A stretch of 64,000 bases of DNA from Chytridium lagenaria (Eukaryota > Chytridiomycota > Chytridiomycetes > Chytridiales > Chytridiaceae): positions 404,388 to 468,387 of the forward strand of contig JAHLKC010000008.1 in the NCBI GenBank assembly GCA_025449115.1, given 5' to 3'. Below are positions 37,144 through 48,665 of this stretch, one piece after another. The translations under genes and the position numbers were made by a program. The stretch's first letter is position 1. Every line of letters begins with the position of its first letter. The notes under the pieces were generated by a model, which did not search any database, was not told the DNA's origin, and saw only the letters and a program-made list of their open reading frames with translations.

Positions 37144-37943
37144 ACAGAATACTTTTGTTACGAGAAGATTGTAGGGAGAGAGAGAAGAGAGAAGAAAGTC
37201 GTAAAGCTTCTGACTATTGAGATAAATATATAGATAGATAGTTATGTAGTAACTAATATATGGGGCTTTCGATTTCACGCATAGCGCATAATAACCGAGT
37301 ATCGGTATGTTCTTTACACTCACCAATGTCGATCGGACCAAGATATGTAACGAAACTTGGTTCGGGACTCAAAGCAACGCAAACCTCACTCTCACTCACT
37401 CTCTCTCTCTTTCTTTCTTGAAAGAGAGTAGCAAAGGTGTGTTTCTATACTTTTTTCCAGTCCACTTTCGGTGAAAGGTTGATGAATGGATTATCAATGT
37501 GTGTAAAGGATGGATTGGATTGCGATATGCTTCAAGTGGATGGGTTGGATTATGGCTCAATGTTGATCTGTCAGTGGTGTGTAAAGGGATGAGTAAATAT
37601 TCCGAGTGAGAGAGTTGGGATGGATGGAATATGGGTGGGATGGACTGGAATGGAATGGAATGGGAGCGAGTGAGTCGAGGGATGTGAGGTGACAGTAGTA
37701 AATAAAGAAAGTTATTTTTAAGTGTTTGAGAAGCAAATTCGCAACTCACCCGAGACACAGGTGATACAAGCAATAATTTTGAATTAAGGGATAAAATTTT
37801 AACTCCTTGTTACACCAACCCCAATTATGGGGGATGAGAAGTTACCGTCGGTAACGGTCGGTTTCTGATTCAAGCACTTTTTTCTTCACATGGGTTTTGT
37901 GTGATTGACGATCTCTCATTTGTTGATATTGACCAATTACATT

Positions 37944-38066
37944 GATCTAGTCCGATCCAATCCAATCATCCCATTCAATTCTATCCATCCAATCCAATCC
38001 AATGAAGTCCATCTGACCAATCCAATCCAATGAAATCCTTCTGACCAATCCAATCCATCCATCTTT
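37944..38066. repeat. AATCC/CCAAT-type minisatellite
   Basis: Many units of (T)CCAATCCAAT with TCTGACCAATCCAATCCAATGAA-like higher-order units. The inverse GGAATGGAATG array lies at about 37630-37665. Confidence 0.75.
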
Positions 38067-38231
38067 GTAAATAATATTTTTCTTCTTGCTTATTCATCAA
38101 GTCTAGCCTTCCCATTGCGTTTTGACAAAAAAAAAAGGGCTAAAAATATAGCTGGTAGTTGATAGCTGGTGGTTGGTAGCTGGAGCCACCTTAGGCTAAC
38201 CATCACTACACTCCGTATCTCCTTCTTCGTC

Positions 38232-41200
38232 ATGACGGCCGTAACCTGTTCTTCATCTGCTTCTTCTTCTTCATCATCAACATCATCAACATCATCAACA
38301 TCATCATCCTCTCCTCATCTCCACTCCCGTTCACCGTCACTCCCACCCTTAAACCTGTCTTCCCTCTCCCTCTCAAGCTCATCCTCACAACGAAAACGAG
38401 CCCGTCAAGATAGGTCTCCTACCCACCCTCATCCCTTGTCGAGTCTGGCGACCCTGGCTATGGTGGCTGCCGCAGTAGAAATGGAAGAGGAGGATACGTT
38501 GAAGAGACGGAGAACGAGGATGGAGGTGAATGAACTGGATGAGGTGGACAGTCAAAATGGCAAGGATTTGGAGGAGGAGGGACAGAGTGGATGGGTAAGT
38601 TTTATGCTTTTGTGGTAGAAGAAAGGCATTCACCTTTCAGATATTCATTTTCCCTTAATGTTAATGGGTGGACCCATTGGGGTCCTTATGCACCCACACA
38701 ATGCGCCAGCATTGGCATAATTACGTTATCTCTGCATTCTTATATTACTCTACCCAACGATTTCATGTCTGCTCTCTCCTTTATCTCTCTTTCACATTTA
38801 CCGCTTACCTCATCCTTAAGTGTATACAACAACTTCTCACACACTCTTCTTTTTCTCAACAACGCTTTAGGCCCACCTCTTCCCCACCGACGTCCTCCTC
38901 TGCATCCTTGAAACCCTCGACGCCCCCTCGCTCTGCACCTGCATGCTCCTCTGCAAATCCTGGCACGCCCTCATTACCCGCTATGAGCGTCGTCTCTGGT
39001 CCAACCTCTGCTACCTCGTCTACAACATCCCTTACACCAATTCCCTCGTCTCTGTCCATCCCAACGACAGACCTCTAGTAGCACCCCGACTCCCACCCGA
39101 TGATGAACACAACGAACCCTCGTATCATCCACAGCAGAAACGATATGTGGATTGGGATGTGTTTCATGTTGTCAGACCTGGCGGGGAGAATGTACAAAAG
39201 GAGACTTGGTTGGGCGCTTGGAAGGATGTCTTTGCCGCAAGGTTGAATCTGGAAAAGGGGAGGTCAGTGTTTGTTACCGTTGGCGAGGGGAGTGTTGCGA
39301 AAGGCGCTCAACACGATCGACGCGGACAGCACGAACAACAGGATAACCTTGACATTGAATCAGAAATCCGATACCTCAACCCTTGCAACCCCTTGACGTG
39401 GTTACGGAAACAGCTTCCATACAACCCATGGAAGAATTGGATTTGCATGCCGAAACAAATGTTATTCAACCCTTGGGACAACGAGACCTTGAAACTGAAA
39501 AACATACAATTCAACTAGAAAACCTAGATACCCAACATTCAGACAACACTTCACCCACACTTTTGGAATCCGGCACCTCCACCACACCTAAACCCGTCGC
39601 CATATTTTTGCCTGGCCTGAAGACCCCAACGACGCCTACCTCGTTTGTCTAGACGGCCGAACCCTTTGTTGGGTCGACGCCGACGACCGCACCATCATCA
39701 ACCTCGCCATCGTCCCGGAGATTCACAACACCCCTCTCACACTACCACCCCGTTCAACCCGCCGCCACCCTCCGCGGTCACGTTCGATCTATCGGTCTCG
39801 TCCTCTCAAACGCCCGCGGCCTCCTTGCCTCTTTTGACGAAAGCTCTGCTATCTTTATTTGGGAACTTGGATACTCGATTTCCTCACATACCCCAACTGG
39901 TCGTCTGATCCGTCGCATCAACGCAGACGGGGAACTTGGGTTCGTCTACTCTATGAACCTTCATGGTACACGCGTCATTACAGGGAGTCGGACAGGGCGT
40001 GTGGTTATTTTCGACGCCATCACAGGTGATCGACTTGTAGATCTTGGTGTTCCCAAACCCTATGTTCGCGTTTTGAATGAACGAACGCTTGTCAATGTTG
40101 CGGTTTGGGGACGGTGGGCGGCTTATGGACTTTTTGATGGACGGTTTTTTGTGTATGACTGTGTTGAGAAAAAATATGTTTGGAGGTTTGAGGGAGGGAG
40201 TGGGAGAGGGGTGAGGGTGTTGGAGGATTTTTGGGGCGAGGAGGAACTTGAGGATGGCCTTGAAGAACAGAGTGAGGCTGGTGAGAGTGAAGCTGGGATG
40301 GGGATGTGGAGATGGGGGATGAGGCACCTGAAATGCTGCAAGAAGGTTATCCACCTTCTCCACCACCACCTATGGACTCTGTTACGACGACTACTATGAA
40401 TGTACTTGAAGCGATGGAGCCTAATCCAGACATGACTGCACCATGGGAGCTTTCGGATTCCTCTGTACCGTCACATCCGTATTGGGGTGTACCGCCGCCA
40501 CACCAACTGAGTGGAGGGCGTCGACGAATTGGGGGGAGGTGGAGTCTGATTTGGAGTCGAGAAATTCAACGGAAGAGATGGGTGAGGCGGCGGCGGCTCT
40601 GACTCTTGTGCAAGTGAAGGGGGAGATGGGTGGAACAGATGAGGTGACGTCGGATTTTACAGAGCCTAGGGTTTGGGATTTGGGGGGAACGGGGTCATTA
40701 TCGTGTTCGTCGTCTTCCACGCAAACGGTGGCTTGGGATATGTGTGAGACGGGTTCATCGTCGTCTTCTTCTGTGACGCAAACTGTGCCGTGGGATTTGA
40801 ATGGAACTGGTGCATCGTCGGCGTCGGTGTCGTTGTCTTCTATGCAAACGGTTGCAGGGGATCCGTGGGATGATGGGGAGATGGAGGATGTGCAGGAGGA
40901 ACGAAGCGCGTCACCTATTGGAAGAGTGGATAGAGCGATGGCTGTTTTTGGGACAGCCGGGGTGAATGTGATGGAGATGAGTGAAACCCTTGCTTCTGTC
41001 ATGACTGAAACCCTGCCCACCCCCATCTCCCCGTTATCCCTGATGCCGCCATCCCCTCTCCCAGCCGTTGACCCGGAAATGGAGCAACCCGACCATGAAG
41101 GAGAAGAGGAAGTTGTTGAACCTTTGACACCGCATGTTGAGCCGTCTGCGGCGTTGGCGCCCATGACTTTGGCGTTGAATGGGGATATGCTTTTGACGAA

Positions 41201-41666
41201 TGGGGTTGAGAGTCATTCGCTTGCGGTGTGGGATTTGAGGAGTGGACGGTGTTTGCATACGTTGAGTTGTAGAGGGGTTGCTGGAGCTTCTTTAACTGAG
41301 GCTGGGAGTGAATGGGAGATTCCGTTTGCGGAGGTATCGCAGGATGGGACGATGGTGTTTGGGGGTGTTGGGGGGGAGATGGGGCACCACCACCACCTCC
41401 ACCACCGCATGGAGCCGTGCCATTGCCTCTTCCTGCTGCTGCTGCTGCTGATGTGAATGCGGATGTGGATGTTTGTTGATGGGAGATGGGGAGGGTTTAG
41501 CGACTGCTACTGAGATTGAAGGTGGGGGTGGTGAACGGGGACATGATGGGAGACTTGTGGTTTGGGATTTTAGGAGGAGGGGAGGTGGACTGGGGAACGG
41601 AGGTTTGAGAGGGTGTTGTTGGATGGGGAGATTGTGGTTTGGGTTTGTTATGAGGAGGAGGGGTGA
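38232..41666 (+). CDS. F-box and WD40-repeat protein
   Basis: Likely substrate receptor of an SCF ubiquitin ligase. Exon 1 (38232-38594) is a Ser-rich, then basic/acidic N-terminus (SSQRKRARQDR, KRRRTRMEVNELDEVD). Exon 2 begins at 38871 with the F-box: FPTDVLLCILETLDAPSLC then LLCKSWHALI and LWSNLCY. After a Leu/Glu/Gln spacer come beta-propeller blades: YLVCLDGRTLCWVDADDRTI (39630), LRGHVRSIGLVLSNARGLLA (39775), FVYSMNLHGTRVITGSRTGR (39945), LVNVAVWGRWAAYGLFDGRF (40090). A long acidic Ser/Thr insertion follows (40230-41100) before another blade, MTLALNGDMLLTNGVESHSL then VWDLRSGRCLHTL, and a final one ending LLDGEIVVWVCYEEEG (stop 41664-41666). The frame changes near 39380, 39610, 39760, 40320-40560 and 41580. 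Ligand unknown. Confidence 0.7.
40660..40875 (+). repeat. degenerate ~20-residue tandem repeat within the WD40 linker
   Basis: In one frame three or more units of the form WDxxxTGSxSSSSxTQTVxW follow each other (RVWDLGGTG, AWDMCETGSSSSSSVTQTVP, WDLNGTGASSASVSLSSMQT). Period about 60 nt. Confidence 0.6.
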
Positions 41667-42976
41667 TTTTTATTGGGTATGGTTTTTTTGTTATTTAGGG
41701 TGGGTCGTGGGTTTGGCGTCGGTTTTTTTTTTTGGTTATTAGTTTGTTTTTTTGTTTTATGGATATACGTGTGTGTTTTTTGTGTTTGTGTGGTATATAT
41801 ATACATATATGAGTGTGGATAGAGAAATATGCGTGACTGTGTTTTCCGTTATTATTTTTCCTTTGGTTTTTTTGACGTGAAAGGACGGATGAGTGAATAT
41901 TTTTATTTTTTTCCGGTGAGGGTATCTTGACGTCCGTTTTCTGTGTTTATAATTATGTGGTAGGTTTGGGAGTTTCTTGTTTTTGGTTAATGCTTGAAGG
42001 TCTTTTTGGTGATTTTTTTGGTCTAGATTATGGATGTGTATGTTAGGCGGGATGGGAGTTTTCTTTGTTGGAGGAAAGAAACGTGATGGGATTTTCAATG
42101 GGTGGCCAACCCTGGCTTTGGTTTTTTGAAGCGAGATTTATGTTGGCGATGACGCGAGACCATCCGAAGGGTAAAAGTCGGAATCCTTGAGGTTGATGTA
42201 GGAGGTTTTCTCGCGGTTAGAGTCTTGCCCTTTTTTGGCATATACAAATGAGGAGTAAAAAAAAAGAACATATGCACCCCCTGTCATCAAAAAATTTAGC
42301 GTGACGCGCCTTTTTTCTTTAATTAAAGTCATCGAGCCCAACATTTTGATGTGTTCTTTGTTGTTTTTTTCGTTGATTTTCCTTGTATTGACTATGTAAA
42401 TGACGCGTATTCGAGACGTGTCTAGACGCGTCAACATGAATTTAAGGTATCCAATTAGAATAAAGGATCATAAGTAATGCGGCATTTGTTACACGGTGGC
42501 GGTCTTTTTAACCAAGAGGAGGGAGGCACGCCTCCGGTATTCCCTTGTCAATTGAATTTGGGTGCAAATCAAAAGCAATTTGTTGACAAGGACGGGCTTG
42601 TCATATCAGGCAGGTTGATTAACCAATAAAATGCGTTTATTTGTCTGTGATTGGATTGGTTGGCTTTGTTAATTGGTTGCCTCCACTGTCACAATTGCCT
42701 TTTATGGTAATAAAAGTCAAACTTGAAACAAAACAAACAAATCAACTTTAACCTCTACTCAACCCCCCCCTTAGCGCTCCATCCCCCGTCTCCTCTAGTC
42801 TCCTTTCCATCAAAACTACGTTTACTCCGTTTTATTTCCCTTCATCACTTTTTTTTTTCTTTTCTTCATCTACTTTCTGCTGGACCGTCATCCGTCGTCT
42901 CCATTCCTAGACTCTCTTTACTTCCCTTAGACTACTACACTACTACACATTCTCTCTCTCCATTACTAGAAAAAAC
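41667..42976. other. intergenic region
   Basis: T/G-rich 3' region of the F-box gene, then an AT-rich region and a pyrimidine-rich leader (42770-42975) before the next ATG. No gene seen on either strand. Confidence 0.5.
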
Positions 42977-44421
42977 ATGTTCTCCAAGAAAATCGTTATG
43001 GCATCTGCCATCCTCATGGCTTCCTCAGCCGTCCTCGCTGTCCCAGAAGGTTACGGTGCCCCTGTTTACGACGCTCCTTCCATCGTCTCATCAAAGGCTG
43101 CAGCCCCAACTTCGGTCGTTTATGAAGCGCCCAAGAAGGAACCTGTCGTCACAAAATCGCCCGAGGTAGTCCCAGAGCCTAAATATGAGGCTCCAAAGGC
43201 CCCTGAAGAAGTTAAACCTGTTGTTGCTGAGGACAAGAAGCCTGACGAAACAAAGCCTGATGAGAAGAAACCTGTTGTCGTTGTTGAGGACAAGAAACCT
43301 GACGAAACAAAGCCTGACGTGAAGAAATCTGACGAAACAAAGTCTGATGAAGGCTACGGCCCCCCAGCTCCCAAATCTACCACATCTGCTGCTGCTCCCA
43401 TCACCTCAATCGCCCCAGTGACCACCACCGCTCCCGTCTACGGGGGTTCCATCACCTCAGACGTTAAACCCGACATCATCGCTACCGTCGAATACGGCGC
43501 CCCCATATCCTCCTCCACCTCTTCTGTCGGCGCCGTCTCCATCTCCACCACAACCATCGGACCAGACTCCACCACCACCACCCTCGTCTACGGCGTTACC
43601 CAAAAAGTCTCCAGCTCCGTCGCCCCAGACTTCTCCACCATCCCTACAACCACCATGACATACGGCGCCACCTCTGTCGCTCTCATCTCCACCACGGCAC
43701 GTTATGGCGCCTCCTCTGTCGCTTTTGTCTCCACTACAGCTCCTTATAGTGCACCGTCACCTGTCGTCAGTCAGGCCCCTGACGTCGGCTACGGCGCTAA
43801 ACCTCCCACGTCTTCCCAAGCCCCCGTTGTCGTACCTCCCGTCGGTTACGGCGGTGCACCTGCCGTCCCAGTGTCATCCGCTGCTCCCAACGTCATCCCT
43901 GCCGCTCCTTCACCATCTTACAACAACAAACCCGTCTCCTCCGTTGCGCCCGTTAACACCAGAGTCCCCGTTTACGATATCATCGACAGTGACGTAAGTT
44001 ATCCCTTTCCCCCCCCCATTTCTCCATACTCACCACCCCTAAACAGGAATGCGAAGAATGGGAAGACGTCATCATCACCTCCGTCGCCGCCCCCGCAACC
44101 CCAACCACCGACGAAGAAGACTGCGAAGAAACTCCCACCCAAACCGTCGCCCCCGTCGTCACCGAAGATTGTGAAGACGAAGACATTAAACCCGCTACTC
44201 TTCCTCCTCCCGTCTCCCTCGTTAAAGCCGTCACCGCTACACCCTCCACTAAAGCCGCCTACGCCTATGTCCCCAACTATGCCACTAAAGCCGACGTCAC
44301 TGTCGCACCGCAGGGCATTAACACGGCTCCCCAGAATAACCTTAATGTGCAATCTGGGGCTACTAAAATCTCAGTGTCGTTGGCTTTGTTAAGTGTTGTT
44401 GCGGCGGTTTTCGCTTTTTAA
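42977..44421 (+). CDS. GPI-anchored Ser/Thr/Pro-rich cell-wall protein
   Basis: Signal peptide MFSKKIVMASAILMASSAVL-A, then a long low-complexity ectodomain: Lys/Pro/Glu repeats (DKKPDETKPDEKK), Ser/Thr-rich O-glycosylatable stretches and a recurrent Tyr-Gly motif (EGYGAPVY, VEYGAP, LVYGVT, MTYGAT, ARYGAS, VGYGAK, VGYGGAP). An intron of about 52 nt starts at 43995 (GTAAGT...ACAG) and joins the frame to a Cys/Glu/Asp-rich segment (ECEEWEDVIITS, EEDCEETPTQ, EDCEDEDIKP). The C-terminus is a classical GPI signal: small residues (QSGATK), then the hydrophobic stretch ISVSLALLSVVAAVFAF. The intron matters: reading through it gives a false end at 44392. Frame unbroken. Structural wall protein or adhesin by analogy; no known domain. 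Confidence 0.8.
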
Positions 44422-45100
44422 AATCCACTTTATCTCGGTTCCTTTTTTCTCTTTGTTATTTTTTTCTATTTCGCATCCCTTTCCTTTTCTCAGTAAAATG
44501 TATCATTTTTCTTTTCCGCCTTTGCCCTTTTTTTAGTCAACATCTTTGCACATCCATTTCCTGTCTTTCTCACCCTTTTTTATGTAAAGCCTCTCTCACT
44601 TTCTATCTACCAAAAAAAAACCCCTTATCATTTCAAGCTTTTTTTTGTTGTGTGCTTGTTTTCAATTATATAAAAGTGAAATTCATTATTAACTCTTGGT
44701 CAATATCTGTTCTTTGCCGATAACGGACTTAGCTTGAATTGCCTAATGAAAAGTCTCTGCAGATGAAAGATCGGTTGTCGTCAGCTTTACTTTCAGCTGA
44801 CCTCGGTAATTGACATAATAATATATATGCGTACAAAGAGAGAAAAATTCAGTTCGTTTTTTTGAAAAATCCAAGCTAAGAGAAAGGAAGAAGAGTAGAT
44901 AAACGTAGTGTGAACCCGACTATTCAGCCGATATAAGTCTTAACGTTAGGTGTTAAAAGTAGGATAGCGGGTTTTTTTGAAAAGAGGCCCACCACACAAA
45001 TTTATCATTCGCATATCTAAGTTAAGATATTTATATTGAACGCTTTTTATACAAGTGCGTGAAAATTACATGACAAAAACTTAATCCAAATAATTCAACG
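44422..45100. other. convergent 3' intergenic region
   Basis: T-rich sequence between two genes ending toward each other. Nothing else seen. Confidence 0.5.
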
Positions 45101-45933
45101 TTATGCCACAACGTTCTTGCTCACATCCACCTGGAAACCCTGCACAGCTCCCAAATTCGACACAAAGTTCATCCCGTTCGATTGTGCAGTGCCGCACCGT
45201 TTCCAACAATCGACGCACCAGTCAACTGCTGGTTGACACCAACATTCCCAGCAGCGTTGATTCCGTTCGCTTGAATGCCCGCAATGTTCGATCCAATGCC
45301 AAACATGTTCTGCTGGTTGGTCGCAGGCGTTACCAAGAGCGTTGACAGTGTTTTGTTGACCAAGCGCGGCAACGTTACCAAGAATGGAACCAGTGTTGGC
45401 TTGGTTGACGGCCTGGTTTCCTTGGAACGCGACAGTGTTGCCTTGGTTCACGGCAAGGTTGTTTCCAATCGCACCCGTGCTAGCTTGGTTCACACCAGCA
45501 TTTTGGTTGAACAAGATGTTGTTTGATGCGCGCCGCAACGTTCCCAACAACCGCACCGTTGAGCAACTGATTTGTCGCAGCGTTCCGCTAAACACTGCCT
45601 GGTTCGCCTGCGTGAACGCCGTGTTCCCCTGCACGCCAGCAGCAATGTTTTGAGTAGCGCGGTGTTCCCCATGGCGAAGATGCTGTTGCCTTGAACGATG
45701 GCGGTGTTGCCTTGGATGCCGAGAGCGGCGTTTTGGGTGTTGGCGACGTTGCCTTGCATGGCGATTTGGTTGACTTGGAGACCCTTTGCGGCGTTTCCTG
45801 CGATGGAGGCTTGGAATTGCTGGAGACCGCCGACGTTGCCGGCAAAGTTGATGGTGTTGCTCTGCTGCTGGGGAAGGGGAGCGGCGGAGACGGAAAGAGC
45901 GAGGAGGAGGGTGGCAACAGTGGTGAAGAGCAT
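45101..45933 (-). CDS. secreted Asn/Gln/Gly repeat protein, curlin-like pattern
   Basis: Signal peptide MLFTTVATLLLALSVSAAPL, then almost the whole mature protein is built from short units centred on GN and Q-x-N: NFAGNVGGLQQFQASIAGNA, QIAMQGNVANTQNAALG, IQGNTAIVQGNSIFAMGN, TGAIGNNLAVNQGN, FQGNQAVNQANTGS, ILGNVAALGQQN, NAAGNVGVNQQLTGAS. The period is near 11-12 residues, as expected for a beta-solenoid or cross-beta amyloid such as bacterial curlin; homology is not claimed. It ends GFQVDVSKNVVA (stop 45101-45103). The frame changes near 45660, 45600, 45540, 45335 and 45190, yet each segment keeps the repeat, so the breaks are probably sequencing indels in repetitive DNA. Cell-surface or extracellular matrix role inferred. 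Confidence 0.7.
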
Positions 45934-46835
45934 TTTCGTCTAGGTTGAGGTTTTTTCTAAAGTTAAAAAGGAGTGAAGATGTTGTTTTTGTGTAGTGAAG
46001 ATGTTAATAAAAACGAGAGGTCATTTTATACGTAGAATACAGCTGAGTAGACGATAAGTGGTTTGTTTGGTTGTTGTTTGTGTTATTTGTTATTTTTATC
46101 CAATAAAAAAAGGGACGTTTAAGTTTACAAAAAGTCTTTACCAATTGTTCAGAGCGGCAGGGCTTATACGCGATTTTAATGGGTACATCTCAAGGGGGTT
46201 GAAATGTTTATGATTGTTTCATAAATTTAAATTGTGCCTTCACTAGGTCGGTGGCATTGGTTATCTGAATGGAAGCATCGATCGTTATTGCGATAATTGC
46301 AGGGGGAAAAAGTATACTTGATGCGCATAAAGTACGCCACCATCCCATGTTTTTAAAGAAAGTTTAATCATAAACATTATCATTAGTGGTTTTTCTTATC
46401 AAGGTACATCAAAAGAGATAAAAAAAACTTTTTGCTAATGAGTTAATTCAATCGCACTTGTTTTTATTTTAAATAGAGCGCAGAAAAGACATGACGTGAA
46501 GTATCGCTTTTAAAATTAAAACGATTACTAAATGACTTTACAGCCGAAACATCAAACAAATCGTCTCACATGATTTTCAAGGACGCGTAAAAGTCCACGC
46601 ATTCTTTTTATTCCCAAATCCAAGAAAAAATATCGATATTAATGCATTACATATACAATCTGTTGAATTTATTACAAACACCTGAATTCGAGCACCCACA
46701 ACAAAACCACACCGAGCAACAACAAAGAACATTGGCCGAAAAAAGCGACCACCGAAAAACAGAAGTAAAGGTAAAAACTTGTCTACAGGCAAATAAAAGA
46801 GGACATACAAAGAAGAATGAAAAAAAGAGGATCAT
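45934..46835. promoter_or_regulatory. intergenic region with minus-strand TATA box
   Basis: The minus strand has TATAAAA at 46030-46024, about 91-97 nt before the ATG at 45933. The remainder is AT-rich with no gene seen. Confidence 0.4.
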
Positions 46836-48665
46836 TTACCGAGGCTTGTAAGCATTGTTAATCAAATGCACGGCCGAATAAAGTCCTCCCCCAAGCAACC
46901 CCCACAAAGTGCTGCCACGTTGGTAATCAACCCATAGTTCCACTCTGAACTTCCCTTCCCAGGAATCGGGAGCAAGTAATGTGCAAATCTAGGTGCGAGA
47001 TCTCTTGCAGGGTTTGCAGCAAAACCAGTTGGTCCACCCATCCCAACACAAGAACCATAATGTAAAACCCTTTCAAGAGCGGCGAGAAACTCGCATCAAG
47101 CACCAACTTCAACGTCCCAGCCGTTCCAGGACTAACAAGAACACCTGCTTCAGCCGCAGCTCCACGAAGGTGATCGTCAATGAGGAACGCGCCATAGATG
47201 AGCATGGCCGTTCCCAACATTTCAACAAAGAAATTGTGGATGGGGAGGTAGATGGCTGGACGAGTTGCAAACACAGAGAGCTTTGTGGCTTGGTCGGCGG
47301 CGGTGGCGGCTCGAGCAAGAGCGGCTTCACGTGCTTCAAATGTGACGATAGAAGATTTGGAGGCTTGGCGGTTGAGAGTGCGACGGAGGGTGTCGACGGC
47401 ACGGGACTTGGAGGGAGCTGCAACGGAGGTGGTGGGTTCTACGGGTGCGTCGGTGTGAGTTTCTGCATCGATAGTTGTAGCGGAGGTAGGGCGGAGGTGA
47501 ATGTCTAAAAGATTGGGAAAAGGCGTTTAATTAACTGACAAGAATAACAGAGAAAATACGGATACAAGAGCATTAATGAAAAAAAAAGCAATACATACCA
47601 TCACTAGGCCCAAAAGAAAGTTCACGTTCCGCCATTCTCAACCGTCTCTGCATATCCGCAACCTGTAAACTATGCCGTCTCTTGATTTTCCTCTCAGGTT
47701 TCGCTCCTTGTTCCTCATCGTCTTCCTTGGGGAAGGGCACCTCAATCCCGTGCAACATGTACGTTTTCCCCACAAGATGTTCCATAACCTTTTCCGGGGC
47801 ATCATCAAAGGCCTCGTTAGAAAGATAGTACTTTGCTTCGTTGAGACGTTGATTCAACGTTGCAGCACCAGACGGGGAGGATTTAGTGTTGTATGAGGCA
47901 TAACGGAGGGCAGATGGTGCAATATCGTCACGGGTGCGGAGAAGCCTGTCTTCAGGGCTCAAAGCTCTAGAAATAACTGTAAGGATATAAACCTCTAGTG
48001 TAAAAAGAAAAAGTGATAAATAAAAGAACACCACTCACGCTGTCTCAGGAACTGTCTTGAAGTGTGGAAGGAAAAGGAGGTAGACCATACATGCGGCCGC
48101 AAATCCACCGGCCATTTCTGCGGCAGAAAGCGCGAAAAAGTCGACCGCGTCAATGTCACCGCGAACCCAGAGTGCGATGCATGCAGCTGAAAAAGTCATT
48201 GGGTTAGCACCTCCACTTTTGCTTTGAACAAGACCGCAGATCTCTTGAAATAAAGATAAGAAACTCACCAGGATTAATGTGTGCTGATGCGTATGAAAAG
48301 ATTTGAATGGCCACTGTAAAGGCCATACCAAAACCGAATGCAATCTAAAAAGAGAAATCGTATCAGTGATTGCATTTCTTTTGGAAGACGGGGTGGAGAA
48401 GTCGGACAAACTCACCCATCCGAATCCCATGCCGTGACCCTTTGTAGAGGGGAGAAGTTCGTTCGCAACGATAGCGAGACCTGATATTGTAGGAAAAGAG
48501 TATGTTAAAATGGCCAAAGAGGGTGAATGGACATTCAAAATGTTGAGTTGATAAGGATGAACGGAATGAAGTACCTAGGAAGATGGCGAGGAATGTTCCC
48601 AGGAACTCTGTCAGCATCCTCGAAGGAAGTCTATTTTCGAACAAGAGAGGAAGGCCGTAAGACAT
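46836..48665 (-). CDS. aquaglyceroporin (MIP family) with a long loop insertion
   Basis: Plasma-membrane channel for glycerol or water. Exons in order: 48665-about 48576 (RMLTEFLGTFLAIFLG), about 48481-48415 (LAIVANELLPSTKGHGMGFG), about 48344-48270 (TVAIQIFSYASAHINPA, first NPA loop), 48188-48038 (AACIALWVRG... MAGGFAAACMVYLLF), 47974-47598, 47503-46836. The last exon has SVFATRPAIYLPIHNFFVEM, LGTAMLIYGAFLIDD, then GFAANPARDLAPRF, the second NPA with the Asp typical of aquaglyceroporins, and GGGLYSAVHLINNAYKPR. Between TM3 and TM4 sits an insertion of about 200 mostly charged residues (RALSPED ... ATKL). One-base frame breaks occur near 47035 and 46900. The start follows from MSYGLPLLFENRLPSRM; an upstream ATG near 48753 is not in frame across any obvious splice. 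Confidence 0.8.

Larger units (their letters stand above)
35951..38231. other. 2.3-kb repeat-rich intergenic region
   Basis: No supported gene. Both neighbours are transcribed away from it, so it must hold both promoters. It contains several microsatellites, a 21-G run and pentanucleotide (CCAAT/ATTGG-like) minisatellites, listed separately. The open frame at 37396-37773 (-) is made of these repeats and is not called. Confidence 0.5.

Noticed and set aside
37396..37773. 125-aa minus-strand open frame
   Set aside because: It is composed of GGAATG/TTGGAT-type repeats; composition is not protein-like.
44354..44392. Unspliced end of the GPI-protein reading frame
   Set aside because: Splicing the intron that starts at 43995 (GTAAGT...ACAG) gives an acidic Cys segment and a typical GPI signal, whereas the unspliced end is Pro/Lys nonsense.
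46642..46851. Short open frame upstream of the aquaglyceroporin 3' end
   Set aside because: Low-complexity Lys/Gln composition in A-rich sequence; overlaps the gene end on the other strand.
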